From Aptenodytes patagonicus (lineage: Eukaryota > Chordata > Aves > Sphenisciformes > Spheniscidae): a stretch of DNA of 64,000 nucleotides. Both the position numbers and the translations under genes were made by a program. Positions 22,594 to 36,300 of this stretch are shown piece after piece. Location: NCBI RefSeq assembly GCF_965638725.1, contig NC_134952.1, forward strand, positions 22,881,028 to 22,945,027, given 5' to 3'. The notes under the pieces are model-generated. The model was not told where the DNA came from. It did no database searches and saw only the letters and a list, made by a program, of their open reading frames with translations. Positions within the stretch are counted from its first letter, which is position 1. Each line of letters opens with the position of its first letter.

Positions 22594-24679
22594 ATTTGTG
22601 TAGCCAGAAATGCAAAATCCCTGAGGACAGAGTAGAATAAGAGGGAGCTGGAGTCTTGTCTGGGAAGGACTAAAGCTGAAAAATCTGAAGCCTGTATACT
22701 ATTCATTGTAATACATATTTGTATAGTATTAGGCCACCACTGGGGCGGGGGGGGGGAAGAAGTATTTGCTGAGAGTAGACCCTCTTATATGAGAGTATTT
22801 AACCATCTGGAGTCAAATAACCTCTGTTTCTTTCAGTACCATGTTTCTTTACAGTTCAGTAGAAATGCAAAGGTGGCTTTCCAGAATTTAGAAGACAAGA
22901 ATTTTTTCTCCCTCAAGATGATTAAAACCTAAAAAGGAAACTTTCAGATTTCTCTGACAAGTGCTACAAGCAGCAAGCTATTGTGAAGTAGCTGAACAGC
23001 ACTACAAGTTAAATGATCAGAGTTATGGCTGTTTTTTTCAGAACACCCTTGCAGATCTGGGTGCCTGTTTAGCTGTGCCTTACTCAAGTAGACACATAAG
23101 TATAAAACAGATAATTATGTACCCAAAATAAATACCTCTAAAAATGTGTGAAAGCATTCAAGATGTCAACTAATCCTTTAGGTGCCTATAAGCTTAGGCA
23201 GGGCTGTAAAAGGATACACACATATGGAACAGCTGTTTAGAAATTAGGTAGGACTTCAGGTGCCCTTGATAAGATTTCAGCACAACCAACACCATTCAGA
23301 AACTCGCTGATTTGTTTCAAAGGTATTTTTAGAACCAAGCAAGTAACTTGAACCAGAAGATTAGGTTACCTTTCAGATCAAGTATATCGAAATTATACTG
23401 TATAGTGAAAAGTTAGGCAAACAAGGACAGAAGGAAAGAAGGAATAATGCAGCCCTAGGAAAAAGGAGAATAGTTTTATGCATATTTTAATGGATTTTGG
23501 GTAGCTACTTTTTCATCTGCATGTGACTCTACTATGACTGAATTTTTCTAATTCTTTCATCTTTCATTTGATTAAAAAATAGCACTAATGCGTAAGACAA
23601 TGGAAAATGGGACACAGTCCTCAATCATTTATATTTCATTAACTAACAAAATGAATGACAAAAATTTAAAGGTATAAAACATACATTATTAAATCTACCA
23701 AATAGCAATCTTATTCAATATATACCTTTCTGAGTAATAATTTTTAAAATTGCTGCAATTTTACACCATTTCTGAGTGTGTCTGAGGGGTGACTGCACTG
23801 ATAAATAGACACATCTCCAAAGTCACCAAGCTCATGCATATCCTATATTCCTTAAGCATAAACTTTGTTAAAATCAATGCAGGGTTGAAAATGTGTTTTG
23901 ATGGATCTCATTCAACTCTGATTATCAATAGTATTCCCCCTTTGCAAAAATTACTCACCTGTTTAAAAATTCCCAAATGCTAGAATGTCAGAAAATTAAA
24001 AATGATGAAATCTAGCCTGTTCCCAGCTAAGGTATAAATCTTCATTACTTGTTAGCAGATATGTGACAAATGTCATCCCCCGTCGTCATCCCCCCCCCCA
24101 AATATATGAAGATGTCCAAAAGTCAATATAACAGCTTTTTAGTAGATTGTTTTGGATGCAGTCTATGATAAGATATAGCATTTTGTAATAAACCTAGGAC
24201 TAGAGTACAAGTTTAAAATCCAACCTGTGTGTACACAGCACCATTCCAAAGGAGAAATGAGATCAGGCTGACTCCATCATGATCAGCTTCTTCCCCACGT
24301 CTGCTTTACAGTTTATTTTGCTCTGTGCTAATAAGAATATCTTTCTGTGTCTGCCTGCTCTTAGGCAAGTGAGCAAGATAAATAGTCTGCTTAGAGGAAA
24401 ATGGTTTCATGTATACCCTTGTTTCCTGAATTGGCACACAATAAAGTGAACTGGTATTAATTTAAGGGTTTGACTTTTCTGCGAGTGGTGACATTAGTAT
24501 TTACACATTATATCTCTTCATTAATGTCTGTTAGTATGAAAGGGTATAAATATGTCTTTCATAATTCAGAAAAAGGATTTATGGAAATAGCTGAGAATAC
24601 TTGTAATAAACTGAGGTTATATGCTGCTTACCTGTATGAATAACGAAAAGAAAGTAAGGGAGATAACCTTTCTCCCCTT
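22594..24679. other. AT-rich intergenic sequence
   Basis: Nothing is recognised apart from a G run at about 22,742-22,755 and a C run near 24,091-24,099. Confidence 0.4.
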
Positions 24680-24860
24680 TCTTTCTCTGGTCTTTGCAGT
24701 ATCTGGAAGTAGAGGAACAAAAGGGCAAAAGTTATGGAGAAAAGTAATTTTTTTTCATTAGACCAACTGATAAAGTTGGCAAAGAAAAAGAAATTTTTTT
24801 GTGCACAAAAGCCTTTCTTCAGAGATAAATAAGCACCGAAGCACCTTTCCCTGAATTGCT
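24680..24860 (-). repeat. Possible ancient amniote repeat, minus strand
   Basis: On the minus strand the sequence reads CTGAAGAAAGGCTTTTGTGC, then a spacer, then TTGCCAACTTTATCAGTTGG and TCTAATGAAAA, ending near TTTTGTTCCTCTACTTCC. This order resembles a widespread old amniote repeat whose name I cannot recall with certainty. A minus-strand frame of 119 codons (24,628-24,987) runs through it and is probably accidental. Confidence 0.33.
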
Positions 24861-27800
24861 GGTTAGGGTGTAAAAGATGTGAAGGGTTTCTTCCCTGCAC
24901 CCTATTTCTGCTGCTGCACTCAACACAGCAACGTGTGAAAGTTTCAAAGTCACTTATCCCCATTAAAGTTATACTGTGGTATTCCAAATATTAATTGCTA
25001 AATGGTGCCTTGCAGGTAGAATCTTCCTTTCTACTGTGGTTCCACTAAACATTACAATGACTCCTCTTGAGAATGGTGACAAAAGAACAGTCAGTCACAG
25101 CTCATGTCCTCCTTTTCTCTGTTGTCTGCTTGCCCCAATGCCTGTACATCTTGTCAAATTTAATCCAAGTTAAACAAGACAGAAACAGGGTTTAGAGCCA
25201 TGTTTCCTAACCCAGCATGTTTATTTTAGTAATGAAAGATAGCAAGCTTGTTTTAGAAATATATTTGATTCTTTGTAACATGTATAGAAACAGTACACAC
25301 TGCCTACAAACTTTACCAGGATTTACATGCATGCAAGTTTTCTTCAGAATATTTTCAAATGGCTATTTAACCATATTTTAAAAGCCAATATGCATGTGTA
25401 AAATATGGCTTTTGAAGTCCTGCACAACACTGAGACATCACAGTCCAGTCTTATACAAAGTGCAGAAATCACTCCCACAATTTGGGGCTCACTGTCTTTC
25501 AAGATTCTAAAAAGTGTCAGGTCAATTGTTCCAATCAAATTTCTGTTACATATGGGAAATTCATCCTCGAATTCCCAAGAACCAGTTTCACACTAAAATA
25601 GGCACAAATACTATTTTAGCATTGTTTTTATTATACCCTCTGTCTGATTTTACCCCACTTGCTGTGTTATATCTAAATCCAGGGTCATATTTTTTTCTGT
25701 ATCATAAAAAGAAACAGAAAAAAAAGTGCGATAATAACCAGATGAGTTTCCTTTAATGCTGAGAACCAGAAAAATACATAGGATAAAATGACATTGCTTT
25801 AACATAAGAATCTTAATGGTCTAGAGTAATTTGGACACTGTAATTATTACCAGAGTTCAGAGAAAGACACATCATGTCTTATAGATTATAGAAGATATCT
25901 TCAGCTTTTATCCTCTGATACAAAAGCAGAAAAGTTCAAACAGGTCCAAATTTATATAAATAAACAATACTGTATTACGGTGTTCTGTGAATGTGTCAAG
26001 TCTTGAAGAGCCAGATTGTGATCCTGGCTTTGTGCCCACACCTGGAATTATGAGGCTACTCAGCATTCATGCTGCCTACATTTGCTGCCTGTGTAACTGC
26101 TATCAAGATCAGAAGCAAGGAGCTTCTATAGGACCATTGATTCACCCTCTTTACGGGTGAATGGGGAATGGTCAACTAGAAAGTTGACCATAAATGGTAT
26201 AGAGCTCTCCAGTACATGGGCTGAGTAGTCATATAAAGTTATCTGCTCTAAATAAAAGACTGATACATACTGGCATATTTCCCTACCTGAAAAAGAGAGC
26301 GGGAAAGAAATGTGAGAACACAGAACTTTGTGGCTTTGAGTCATGATGTGACCTTTTTTAGGCTTGTGCATTATCATTGTTGTTAACCTACCAGTTAATC
26401 CTAATTTAATCTTTGCACAATGGCGAAAGAACCCACTCGGGGCTCCTGGTGTCTGCAGTTCCATCTGTCCTAATAAATAAAAGAGGTAGGTTGCTCAAGC
26501 ACTAGACCTCTGTTCACCTACACCTGCTTAATTGGTAGGGTTTTTTTCCCTAGGGAAGCCTTAGACTGCTCCAAATATCTCTCTTCAAGACAAAGTCTGA
26601 GCAGACTTTTGGAGACAGTTTGTTTCATGAACTGATCCCAGAAGTCTATGCAGATGAAACTCTGTTAGTTTTCTGCCAGTTTTCCCTCCATATATTTTAT
26701 ACAATCCTCCAATACCATCCTCACAGACTAATCACCCAGTCACACATCACAGATCCTCATGTCACACCTCAAAACTTCCAGTACATGATCCTCTGAGTTT
26801 CCTAATGTAAAATGTTGTTCTAGGAAGCTGCAACATAGTTTTCACATTAGTTCAGGCACTTTGACCTGGGGGGAGGAAGTGGGGAAACCACCGGCCCCAA
26901 ATTCCCAGACTTGTAAAGTAAGGGTGATCTCTCAGGGCCTTAAGGGTTTAGCTGAAGCACAGAGTCAAGTACTACGCAGTGTGGATCTGGTAAACCTATA
27001 CAAGGCTGGCTATCTCTAACCAGTGTGGAAATGAGCTAGTCCTTTTCACTTGATCTCAGAAACTGAGACTCTCAGTTGTCAGAAACTCTCACTCCTTGAC
27101 CATTTTTTACTTAGTAGTGTGAACATAGTCTCAAGTTGCTGTCCATTCACTGGTCATTACTATCTATCTTTCCCCTGCTATCTGTCTATTAATTTCTTAT
27201 GAAAAATATCGATAGTACAGCACTGCCCTGAGAAAGCAAATATGTGAATGTGGGGATCCATAAATACAAATCATAATTTTAAAAAGCAGACATTTACATC
27301 ATTTGGGGGTCTTTTACACAGACACTGTTTATTATATTCTTCTTCAAATGCACTAACAGATGACTGTAACAACTTCTAGTGCTATTGTGAAGGCAGACCT
27401 CTCATTTATAAGCTGAACATTCCAGTCATCTTCCCACTCATTACATCCTACATGTTGTCAATCTTAGTTTCAAAAATTGCCAATCAGAAATGCAGTGGGT
27501 GATCTATGTAGTATTTTTTTTAACCACACTAAGGTAGGCATTTCTTTGATTTTCCTTTATTCTCTTGATTGCAAAGTACAGTATGTGTCTTACATGCATA
27601 CAAGCAAACACAAAAGTACATGAAAAACAGTATTTTGAAAACTGAAAACAGAACTTTGGTACAGTAACCCTTACAGCTAATCAAAGTCTTATTGTTAGTC
27701 AGACATCATCCTGATTATGTCAGGAACCATTACAGTGGTTCCAGATATTATAATTTCCTCTTTAGACTTAAGGTTATTGATTTAGTAAGAGCAATGATGA

Positions 27801-27893
27801 AATATTAACAAAAGAGAGAAAATAAAAGTCACAATAATTTGCTGAAGCACATTGTGACTTCTACAGTTATATCAGTATCTGTGATCAAGCTGC
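24861..27893. other. AT-rich intergenic sequence
   Basis: No gene is recognised. The longest frame (112 codons, minus strand, 26,126-26,464) has no recognisable domain. Confidence 0.4.
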
Positions 27894-28021
27894 CAGGAGA
27901 AGAAGGAGAAGGAGAAGGAGAAGGAGAAGGAGAAGGAGAAGGAGAAGGAGAAGGAGAAGGAGAAGGAGAAGGAGAAGGAGAAGGAGAAGGAGAAGGAGAA
28001 GGAAAAAGAAGGAGGAGAGGG
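27894..28021 (+). repeat. (GGAGAA)n hexanucleotide array, about 17 copies
   Basis: A pure purine tract with a 6-bp period (AAGGAG) is almost perfect from about 27,901 to 28,002, with a degenerate edge to 28,021. It encodes Gly-Glu repeats in one frame, which accounts for the 90-codon frame across it. It is polypurine on the plus strand, opposite in polarity to the array at 22.4 kb. Confidence 0.92.
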
Positions 28022-30110
28022 TGGCACAGGAGTGGAAATAAAGACTGTGTTAGATGGGTGATTAATCTGACTCAATACAGGAGTTTTTATGGTTTAATAC
28101 TAATACAATAATTGCTACTATTTTTACAGATGTACAGATGTCTTGCATAACACTGTAAATTACAAGCAAAATGCTGCTCTTATTTTATTCACCTATGGAA
28201 TTTCTGTGAAAGACTTTTTTCAATGTTCAAGGAATCACATTGTTAACAAACCCTTCAAACAATCTCAAGAGACTTACCCGCTGCCACTGGTATCAAAAAA
28301 TGGCAGTTTCACTTACCCTTATAAAGCCTCTGATGACATGTAATTTAAATATCTTGCCAGACTTGCTGAGCTGGTTTGCCTCAAGGGCATTAAGGCTGAC
28401 CAGTTGATGATCTGTTGTGGTGTTACAGAATTGGTACTGAAATTATTTTAGCGGTAAGTATATACAGAACAAAAAAATTTCAACGGATAAGAGAATAAAT
28501 GAAAACAAAATTGCACTTTCTATTCTGGTGCTAAAAAAAGTATTTTCTTCCTGTCTTCCCTAGTAGCTGAACTTTTTCAGGGACAATTCATAGAACTGCT
28601 TGCTGAGGAACTTCAGTAACAGGATACAATTCCAGTTCAGACCTGAATGACTTCATGGATTTTGTGGGATGATCAAGAAGTTAATCACTGATGGTGGTTA
28701 TTACATTTTTTAAAAATACTCTGCTTACACAGTTTGAAATAGCAGAAGTCTTCATGTCTGACAAATGTTGCTTGTAATGAAAATATTTACATACTCCTAA
28801 CTACAGCGACTGTCAGATGTTGCTAAAATTACCAGTGTTGCACAGTACTCAAGGCAACATGAATGATTGTCAGCCACTAAAAGAAACAGGTTCTGTGTTC
28901 CAAAAAGCCTTATCAACTCTAGCTTCTCATCTTTTTAAAACTTCTTTCTGTGCCTCAGAAAGTACTGACTTTCTTTAATGGGGCAATGTTTCACTTCTCT
29001 TCCAATCCTTGACACACAGGATACCAAGAGAATAGACTAATTTTCTATTTGTCTGACTGCTGTTTTCTGCAAGGACTCGTTGAACTATTATTTATTTTAT
29101 GGCTAATCCTTTGGTTTAATTCCCTATTTATTGGCATAACTGACAAGGGAGAGGTAGCTAAATAGCATTCTAAACTCCTCACCCTATTAAGGGGCAAAAG
29201 AAGTTAAGTACCCAGAGAATGCAGATATCATACAGATGAGCTTTCACAGCCCAGTATTTTTGACACTATATTTTGGACTTTCTCAGCATTCTCATCCATA
29301 ATTGTGCATTTCAAGATTTCATTGCTTTATTTCCAGTGAGAAACACATCTCTGTTCCCTGTCTAGGGAATGGTAGATGCAAAAATCTCGATTGTACCTCT
29401 GTGTCACTTCTCTGCATGTCACATACAGAAATGAGGGTAATTTCTAAAAATGCAGTTTTGGAATAGAAGTAAACTAATATCTCATGTGACCAGAGTCACA
29501 AAATAGGAAGTACTTAAAACATACTCAAAAAGTGTGGAGAAGATGGACTAGAGCTAATTTCTGAGCAACAGTTCAGAGGTAATTTTTTTTCACACGTTCT
29601 CAAGTGATTCTGACCTCAGCTTGCCTTGCCTTTCTTACTTTTGCAAAATACTTAGAGGTTTTTGGAAAAGACACTAAATAAGGGCTAGATTTTTAGTTCA
29701 GTGAGATGCCTATGCATTGGAGTAAGGGAGACTTACAACAAAGGAATACAAGAATATGCAAAATTAAGTGGATGTTGTACATTCTCTAACTCCTTCCCTT
29801 TCCAGAAAGCAAAGATGTAAGATGCATGGAATCATCTTCATCTGCCTAGAGTTGGTGAACCAAAGTAAGAATGGGAAATAAGACTTTAATTTGTTGTTGG
29901 TACTTGTCAGTAGCAATCATCACAATCCTAGTGCCAAGCTGGCCCAGAGTTGATTAAGACTTCCTAGAACCACACACCTCCCCTTGGAATGCTCAAATAA
30001 GAGCAATTCCTGTTTCCATTTACTAAGCTGTGTCCTGGAGATTAACCTAGCCCTAAATTAACAGCTAAAAATGGCAATTTCTCTTTTAAATTTTTGTAGA
30101 ATAACCAGAA
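28022..30110. other. AT-rich intergenic sequence, nothing recognised
   Basis: No gene, RNA or repeat could be supported. Confidence 0.4.
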
Positions 30111-30312
30111 ATATATTTTATATTTATAGAATATATAATATGTTATAATATATTTATATAATTATATATTTATATCTATTTATATATTTAATTATATTAT
30201 GTATTTGTGTGTTAATATATAATTATATATGTTATTATATATTATATAATTTATAAAATATATATTATCTATTTAATTATATGGTTTTTTAATATATAAT
30301 ATAGATATTTAC
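30111..30312. repeat. AT island, about 200 bp almost pure A/T
   Basis: The stretch is nearly free of G and C and rich in TATATA, TTATATAA and AATTATAT words that are self-complementary over short spans. Such tracts unwind easily, can extrude cruciforms, and often vary in length. There is no sign of an attached element. Confidence 0.8.
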
Positions 30313-33300
30313 AAGTACTACAGAGTGGTGTTGATCCACAAAAGTGAATCTTAAATTGCATGTTAACTTTTTACTCCATAAAAAAGAGAAGAAAGTGGAA
30401 AGAGAAAACATAAGTAGTAGCAGTCCTGGAGAAGGAGAAAGGGTAACTCTTGACTATCTGTCCACATCCAATTGCTATATAGTATGATTCTTCATAACTC
30501 AACTGAATTGCTTACTGTTTGTGTTTGCTTTAAAAACATGCTTATACAGACATTCAGTAAATGAACAGCGAGATAGCAAAGAGTTTTTTGCATGCTAAAA
30601 ATCCACTGGAAAAAATGTACTGGGAAATTGATTAAATCGTGCAGGTGACAAGATGAATTCAGCAACTCTTTAAAATTTCATATTTATAGAATAATCTATC
30701 AGTATAAGCAATTTTAAGTCCTTACCAAATCATTCAGCAGGGAGTAGATTGTGAAAAGGAGATCTTATTAATACAGACTGTATGGTTTTCAGCATTAATT
30801 TTTCACTCTGACAAAAATATCAGGTAGAAGAAGGTTCTCCCAGGTACTAAAATAGGCTGTGGCAAAGAAATTGGCAAAATGATGAAACACATACATGCCA
30901 GGTGGCTGTGTTTTCATGTTCCAATGGAAGGGTGTTGCAATTTCATTCCTAACTGCAGTTCTTTACATAAAAGACACCAACAATAGAATGTATCAGAAAA
31001 ACTTATTCTCCTGTAAGGATCAGTTTTAGAGTTCCAGTGTGTAAAAGGAAATGACTGGCTACATCACAATTATTTAAAATGTTTAACACCTCTGTACAAT
31101 AAAAAAATAAGCACAGGCTGCACAAAAAACTATGTAAAGCTATCTAACAAAGAAACACTTTTTCTAGATGTTAGGTGTCTTGTTCAATCAGAGCAGACTT
31201 GTCTTTTGAGAGTACCTAGTGAGCTGAACAAAATTTGCCTTTTTTAAACAGTAGCTAATTGTCCAGTTTTGCACAGCAATTTACACAGAAATACAGAAAA
31301 GAGCTTAACTCACCCAGAGATATTCAAACCTACATCTCAGATCTGTCCTTCCTACTGAAGTGGTGCTACAGTTCAGCCATTTATGCAGGAGTTCCCTGGC
31401 CTGAACAAGAGCATGCAATTTCTGTAGCATAGTAGACAAAGCACTTTGGGTATGGTCTGAATTTTGAGTTTGTTCATTTCATACCAGCGATACACTGAAC
31501 TAAAAAACAAATATGAAGAGAGGGCAGTTTGGAAATTTAGGGGTTGGGCTCCTTCCTGCCTGTTCTTCTGGCCAAAATCCTCCCTCTCCCTCTTAGACAG
31601 TGTACTAGAGATTGAGGATCACCTCAAATTTAGTAGTCCAAAATGAGAGTTTCTCCATTGTGAACTAATGCTAATACAGACATTCTGAAGTGTTGTTTTG
31701 AACGTGTGAGTTTAATTTCTGCTTAAAGTCCACTTTGATTGTCCAATATGAATCTCATTACCAATACTTTATTCAAGTATCTGAAAATTTATATTCTACT
31801 ACTAGGCAATATTCTTCCAACAGTATCTTAAAGAGCAGAGTTTGAAATGACAGGCCTTTCTAAAACAAGGGAATACTTCCAATTTGTTACAGACATACGC
31901 TTTCTTATGGTTAAAGAAATTAAAGAGGAAAGAACGTTTACAGTGGCATGTTCTCAAAAGTTCTCTTAATTTTATTTTTTTCTGTCTGATCTCTACAAAG
32001 TGAACCAGGAAAATATTTCTGTTTAAAAGACAATTACAGTTTAGACAATACAAGATGAATACTGATGTAATCTACTACTTACTGAAGATATTTTTACTGA
32101 AATAAAATTTCTTACAGGAATTTGAATGAGGGGAAGGTAAAGACAGAAATAGAATTTTCTAATAACTGGATAAAACTAGACAGAAGTAGGATGTTTTGGC
32201 AAAAAAAATTGAAAAATTCACAGGCATGTTAAAAATAGAGTAGAGATAATAGAAATTATCAAGAGTAACCTTGAAATGTATTATATCACAGGACACAGAA
32301 AGAGTGGTCTTTGAAAATAAGGCCTTCTTCTGGAAATAATAATTTATAATAGAAGGAAATTGTAATTTAATTTTTCTGTGTTGTATCAGAGATGCTTTGA
32401 AAATGGAAAAGTTGAGTATTTTGAACATAAAAAGCTGAGTAAATGTATGAGAAGCGAAAGATATTGACACCAAAATGTCTTCAAAAACAAGGAGATACAC
32501 ATGAAAGAAAAGGAAGTAGTTATGGTGTGTACGTCTTTGTGCAGGAATCTTTGCAGTTAACTCAAGGTATGAGAATGGTGTTTCAGGGTATGTCTTCTCA
32601 GGACATCAGTGCCATACAGAAATAGTTGACAAGATACATGTGAGCTAAGTCACCTATGCATGCTGTCAAACAACTTAGCACTCCAGTTCACTTCACTCTG
32701 AAGTTCATTGACTGTTCACACTGCTTGCGTGTCAGTTTGCTCCTGGGCTCTCTTTTGAACTGTCACAGCTAGTTTTCTCTCAGGGAAACTTCAGGTGGGG
32801 ATAATTTACTCCAAAGTAAACCTATAGGCAGTATGAACAAGACTGCAACAGGTCTGTCTCCACATCTGCACCGCCAGTCAAACACACACCCATCCACGTG
32901 CATGTACACACCAAGTCTTCCACTGCAAAGCCAGACCTCAACTGACCACAAGTTCTCATGCCACTCTTCCTGCCATGCAACACACACTTTTGGTATAATT
33001 TTATAAAAACACTACTTGTGGGCTATAGAGGTCCTTAGCCTTCCCCAGACACCCTAAGCCCTATGGGGGTGGGTGACCACAGCAATGTAGATCGCCTGCA
33101 ATGCCAGGAACAGTACAGCTGAATTAGTGAGGTATTTACTGCATATTAGCAACCCTCTTAGTAGATGTCCAATATTCAACAGCAACATGCTCCCAGGGTT
33201 GCAGATGCACTTGGTGGATTGTTGAAAAATGGTTCAGTTCAGAACACAAAAGCTTCACGGTGTCAGTGTCATACATTTAATATTGTATAACATTTTATTA

Positions 33301-36300
33301 AAACATATCTCAAAGTTATTTACAAAGGAAGCTACTATCTTCCAAATACTAGCACTACCATGAGAAAAGCCTAATGAATGCATGATCAGTTTTTCATTCT
33401 TTAACTTCTTTACCTATTCACAGCATAGGGAGCTGGAGGACACAGGCTGAACAGTTTGAACACACAGTTCATTCATGGAATAAATTTCTTCAGAATTCAG
33501 TGAGTATGTTTAATATCCAGGGTTCTTTGGAAACAAATGTGTGTTATAATATATTAAAGACAGCATGATAGGACTAAATGAAGATTCTGCACCATTTTGA
33601 TGTATATGAGTGCTTATCTCTTAAATTATATCTTTTATTACTGGTTTATATTTACATTTAGCTAACACATAACAATCTTGTTATCAATCTTCTCACTCAA
33701 GTAGATATACCTGAAATAAAAACTCATTTTTATAATACTGGTTGTATTTTTCATAAGAATAAGATAGCATCAGGGGCAGCACCACTATTTATGCCTATCG
33801 CCAAAGAATTAATGTTATTTTCATTTTTCCAAAAATTGTTCATATGAAAATGACACAACCTGAAACTAGTTAGATAACTAAAAAACTGCCAAAATTTATC
33901 TGAAAGGATTTGAATATTTACCATATTATTTATCTTTTTTTCCCTAATTATAGGGAAACTTTACAATACTTAGATGGAAAACAGATCAGGGGAAGAGTAC
34001 AAATCAAGAAATGGGATGAAAATGTATTCTACTACAGCAGGTTTGTCTGTTTCCTTAGAGTAGAAGAAGAAAAAAAAAACCCCAAACCAGAAATAAGGGT
34101 GAGAAAGCAAAAAGCAAAAACTTAAAAAATGAGGCTTCAGTCTTTATGGCTTTGACACTATGCTGGCTTTCCCCCAAGATTTCTGTAGAACAGTGTGAGG
34201 AGGCAAAATGTTCTGCACTGTTTCTAGGACATACACTTTCCTTTGCCAAGTACGCCAGGGCTCGGTAACATACTCACACAGCCAACACATTGTCGGTGTT
34301 TAAAGTCTAATCTAAAAAAAATCCACTCACTAAATTGAAGGGAAATCAGTGTTCATGTCTTGAAGATTCAAGTCAAACCTACCTCAATTTAAATCATTGG
34401 CTCAGAGAATTTAAACATTTCCATTATGTTTAGAACAGTAAACCACTCCCTCCAGCAGTGCCTGAAAGAGCCATTTCTTCTCTTTGAAATCAGTTTCTCT
34501 CACCATAGGAAACACGCTGGCAAATTGTGAAGTGCAAAGAATTATTAAGATAAGTTAGTGAAAGAGGTGGGAATAGTAATCAGGAACTCTAGGCCTAATT
34601 CATGTGCCTTGAGGCTAAAAGAGAATTATATAATATGAGGTTTCCTATATCAGACACCCACTATTATACATCACACAAGAAAATGCCTCTCAGAAATTTT
34701 TATGGTAATGCTTTTTCCTTGGTTGGCAATGCCAAGATATCAGCATCTTTTAAAAAATGGAATAAGAAACTACTATATATTCCATACATCTTAATGTTTC
34801 AATCTATGTAAAGAATTCACTAAGTTTATTATACCATCTACTTGATTTGAAGGGGGAGGAATTAATGAAATGACAAAATCTAGTGAGGCATGTCTCAAAA
34901 ACTTACTTACTAAATTATTTGTTCTGTCACTGTAATGATGACATTTTAAAAGGTCTTTACTGAGGTCAGAGAACTGATTTTTCATCACAGCAATCTATCT
35001 GTGGGAAAATCAAATTATTTGCTATAATCTATATTCAATATACTCTTTCACAACTAGAAAAATAATGTACATCAATCAAAGAAACATTTAAAAACAGAAG
35101 AAGGTGACAGGAAAGATAGTCATTCCAAAAGCAACAGCTGCTTCTGGTCATTCAGACTCAGCATAAAATTAATCTGTAGGAGAATTTTGTACTGCATTGA
35201 AAAGTTTAGAGCACATTATATATATAGAAGACTTAGGCAGCAATTGTTTGGATGTTTTTTCTTCCTTTGTTATTATTAAGGTCATTTGTAAGGCCTTTGG
35301 TCTGAAGATAGGTAGGTAGGGAGTTTTATACTTCCATCTGTTGATGAATTAGAAATAGAATTGAAGGCCACAGGAGAACGAGCTTGCTCCCACCATCCTT
35401 TGGTGAGCAAGAGGGAATTGAAGCTTTGAAAAATTCAATCTGCCTGCATCAGCTTTCCCAAGGAAGCTCTTTGGGACTCACCAGAAATGCATGCAAACTC
35501 CCAATGGCATGGAAAGAAAGAAAAGGTTCTGTTTTGTGGTTAGGGCTCTGCTCAAAGGTCACGCAATTTGGTGGCATCCTGCCACCAAAAGTTTTGCAAG
35601 GAAATGATACAGATGTGATTGCAGGAAGGCATCTTTGCAATAAAAGAGCACTTTGTTCAAGTGGCAGAGGGCAGCATCAGCAAACCTAATTCTGGTTGTT
35701 AACTTCCACTCTGACATGTCCTGAAGATTTCAGAAGCTAACCCAAAAGTACAATGGATGAAAACACAGTTTTAAATATGCATAGTGTCTCACAGTTCCTG
35801 CACTGCAAAAAGACAGAGAAAAAGAGAAACATATACAGTCAGATTCAATACTTGAAGGACAGTGACTCTAGTTAAATAAGAACATTGTTGTTTGGTAGAC
35901 ATTATTTGCAAACACACAGACTGAATATGCCTAAATCTGTATTCATTACCAATTTTGGACAGAAATATAGTAAAATTAGTACTGCAATTATGTGTTTGTT
36001 TTTTTTTTATTTTATAGATATACATTCTTAATACATGATCTTTGCAGAGAATTACAAGAATACTTTCTGTATTAAAATCTGATTTATAAGAAAGCACAAT
36101 TTCTAGAAGAAGCCTAATCTACTTTTTCTGCTTGCTTTTAGCAGCAAGTCAACTTCTGTAACTCTTTCTTCAGTGTTCACTGTAACGATTTAACATTCAT
36201 CAGTACAGGAAGAATGTAGTTAATTGTCCATTTCTTTATCTTTTCTAGTAAAAAAAATGTAAAATTCTTACATAAACCTTTTTAAATTTTTAAAATTAAC

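Noticed and set aside
22312-22706. Phe-rich and Lys/Gly-rich frames of 92-107 codons
   Set aside because: They run through the 15-bp pyrimidine array, which is open in all frames.
24628-24987. 119-codon minus-strand frame
   Set aside because: It has no recognisable domain and runs through what looks like an old repeat. One or two such frames are expected by chance in 64 kb.
27839-28111. Gly-Glu repeat protein
   Set aside because: It is a translation of the GGAGAA microsatellite with short random flanks.
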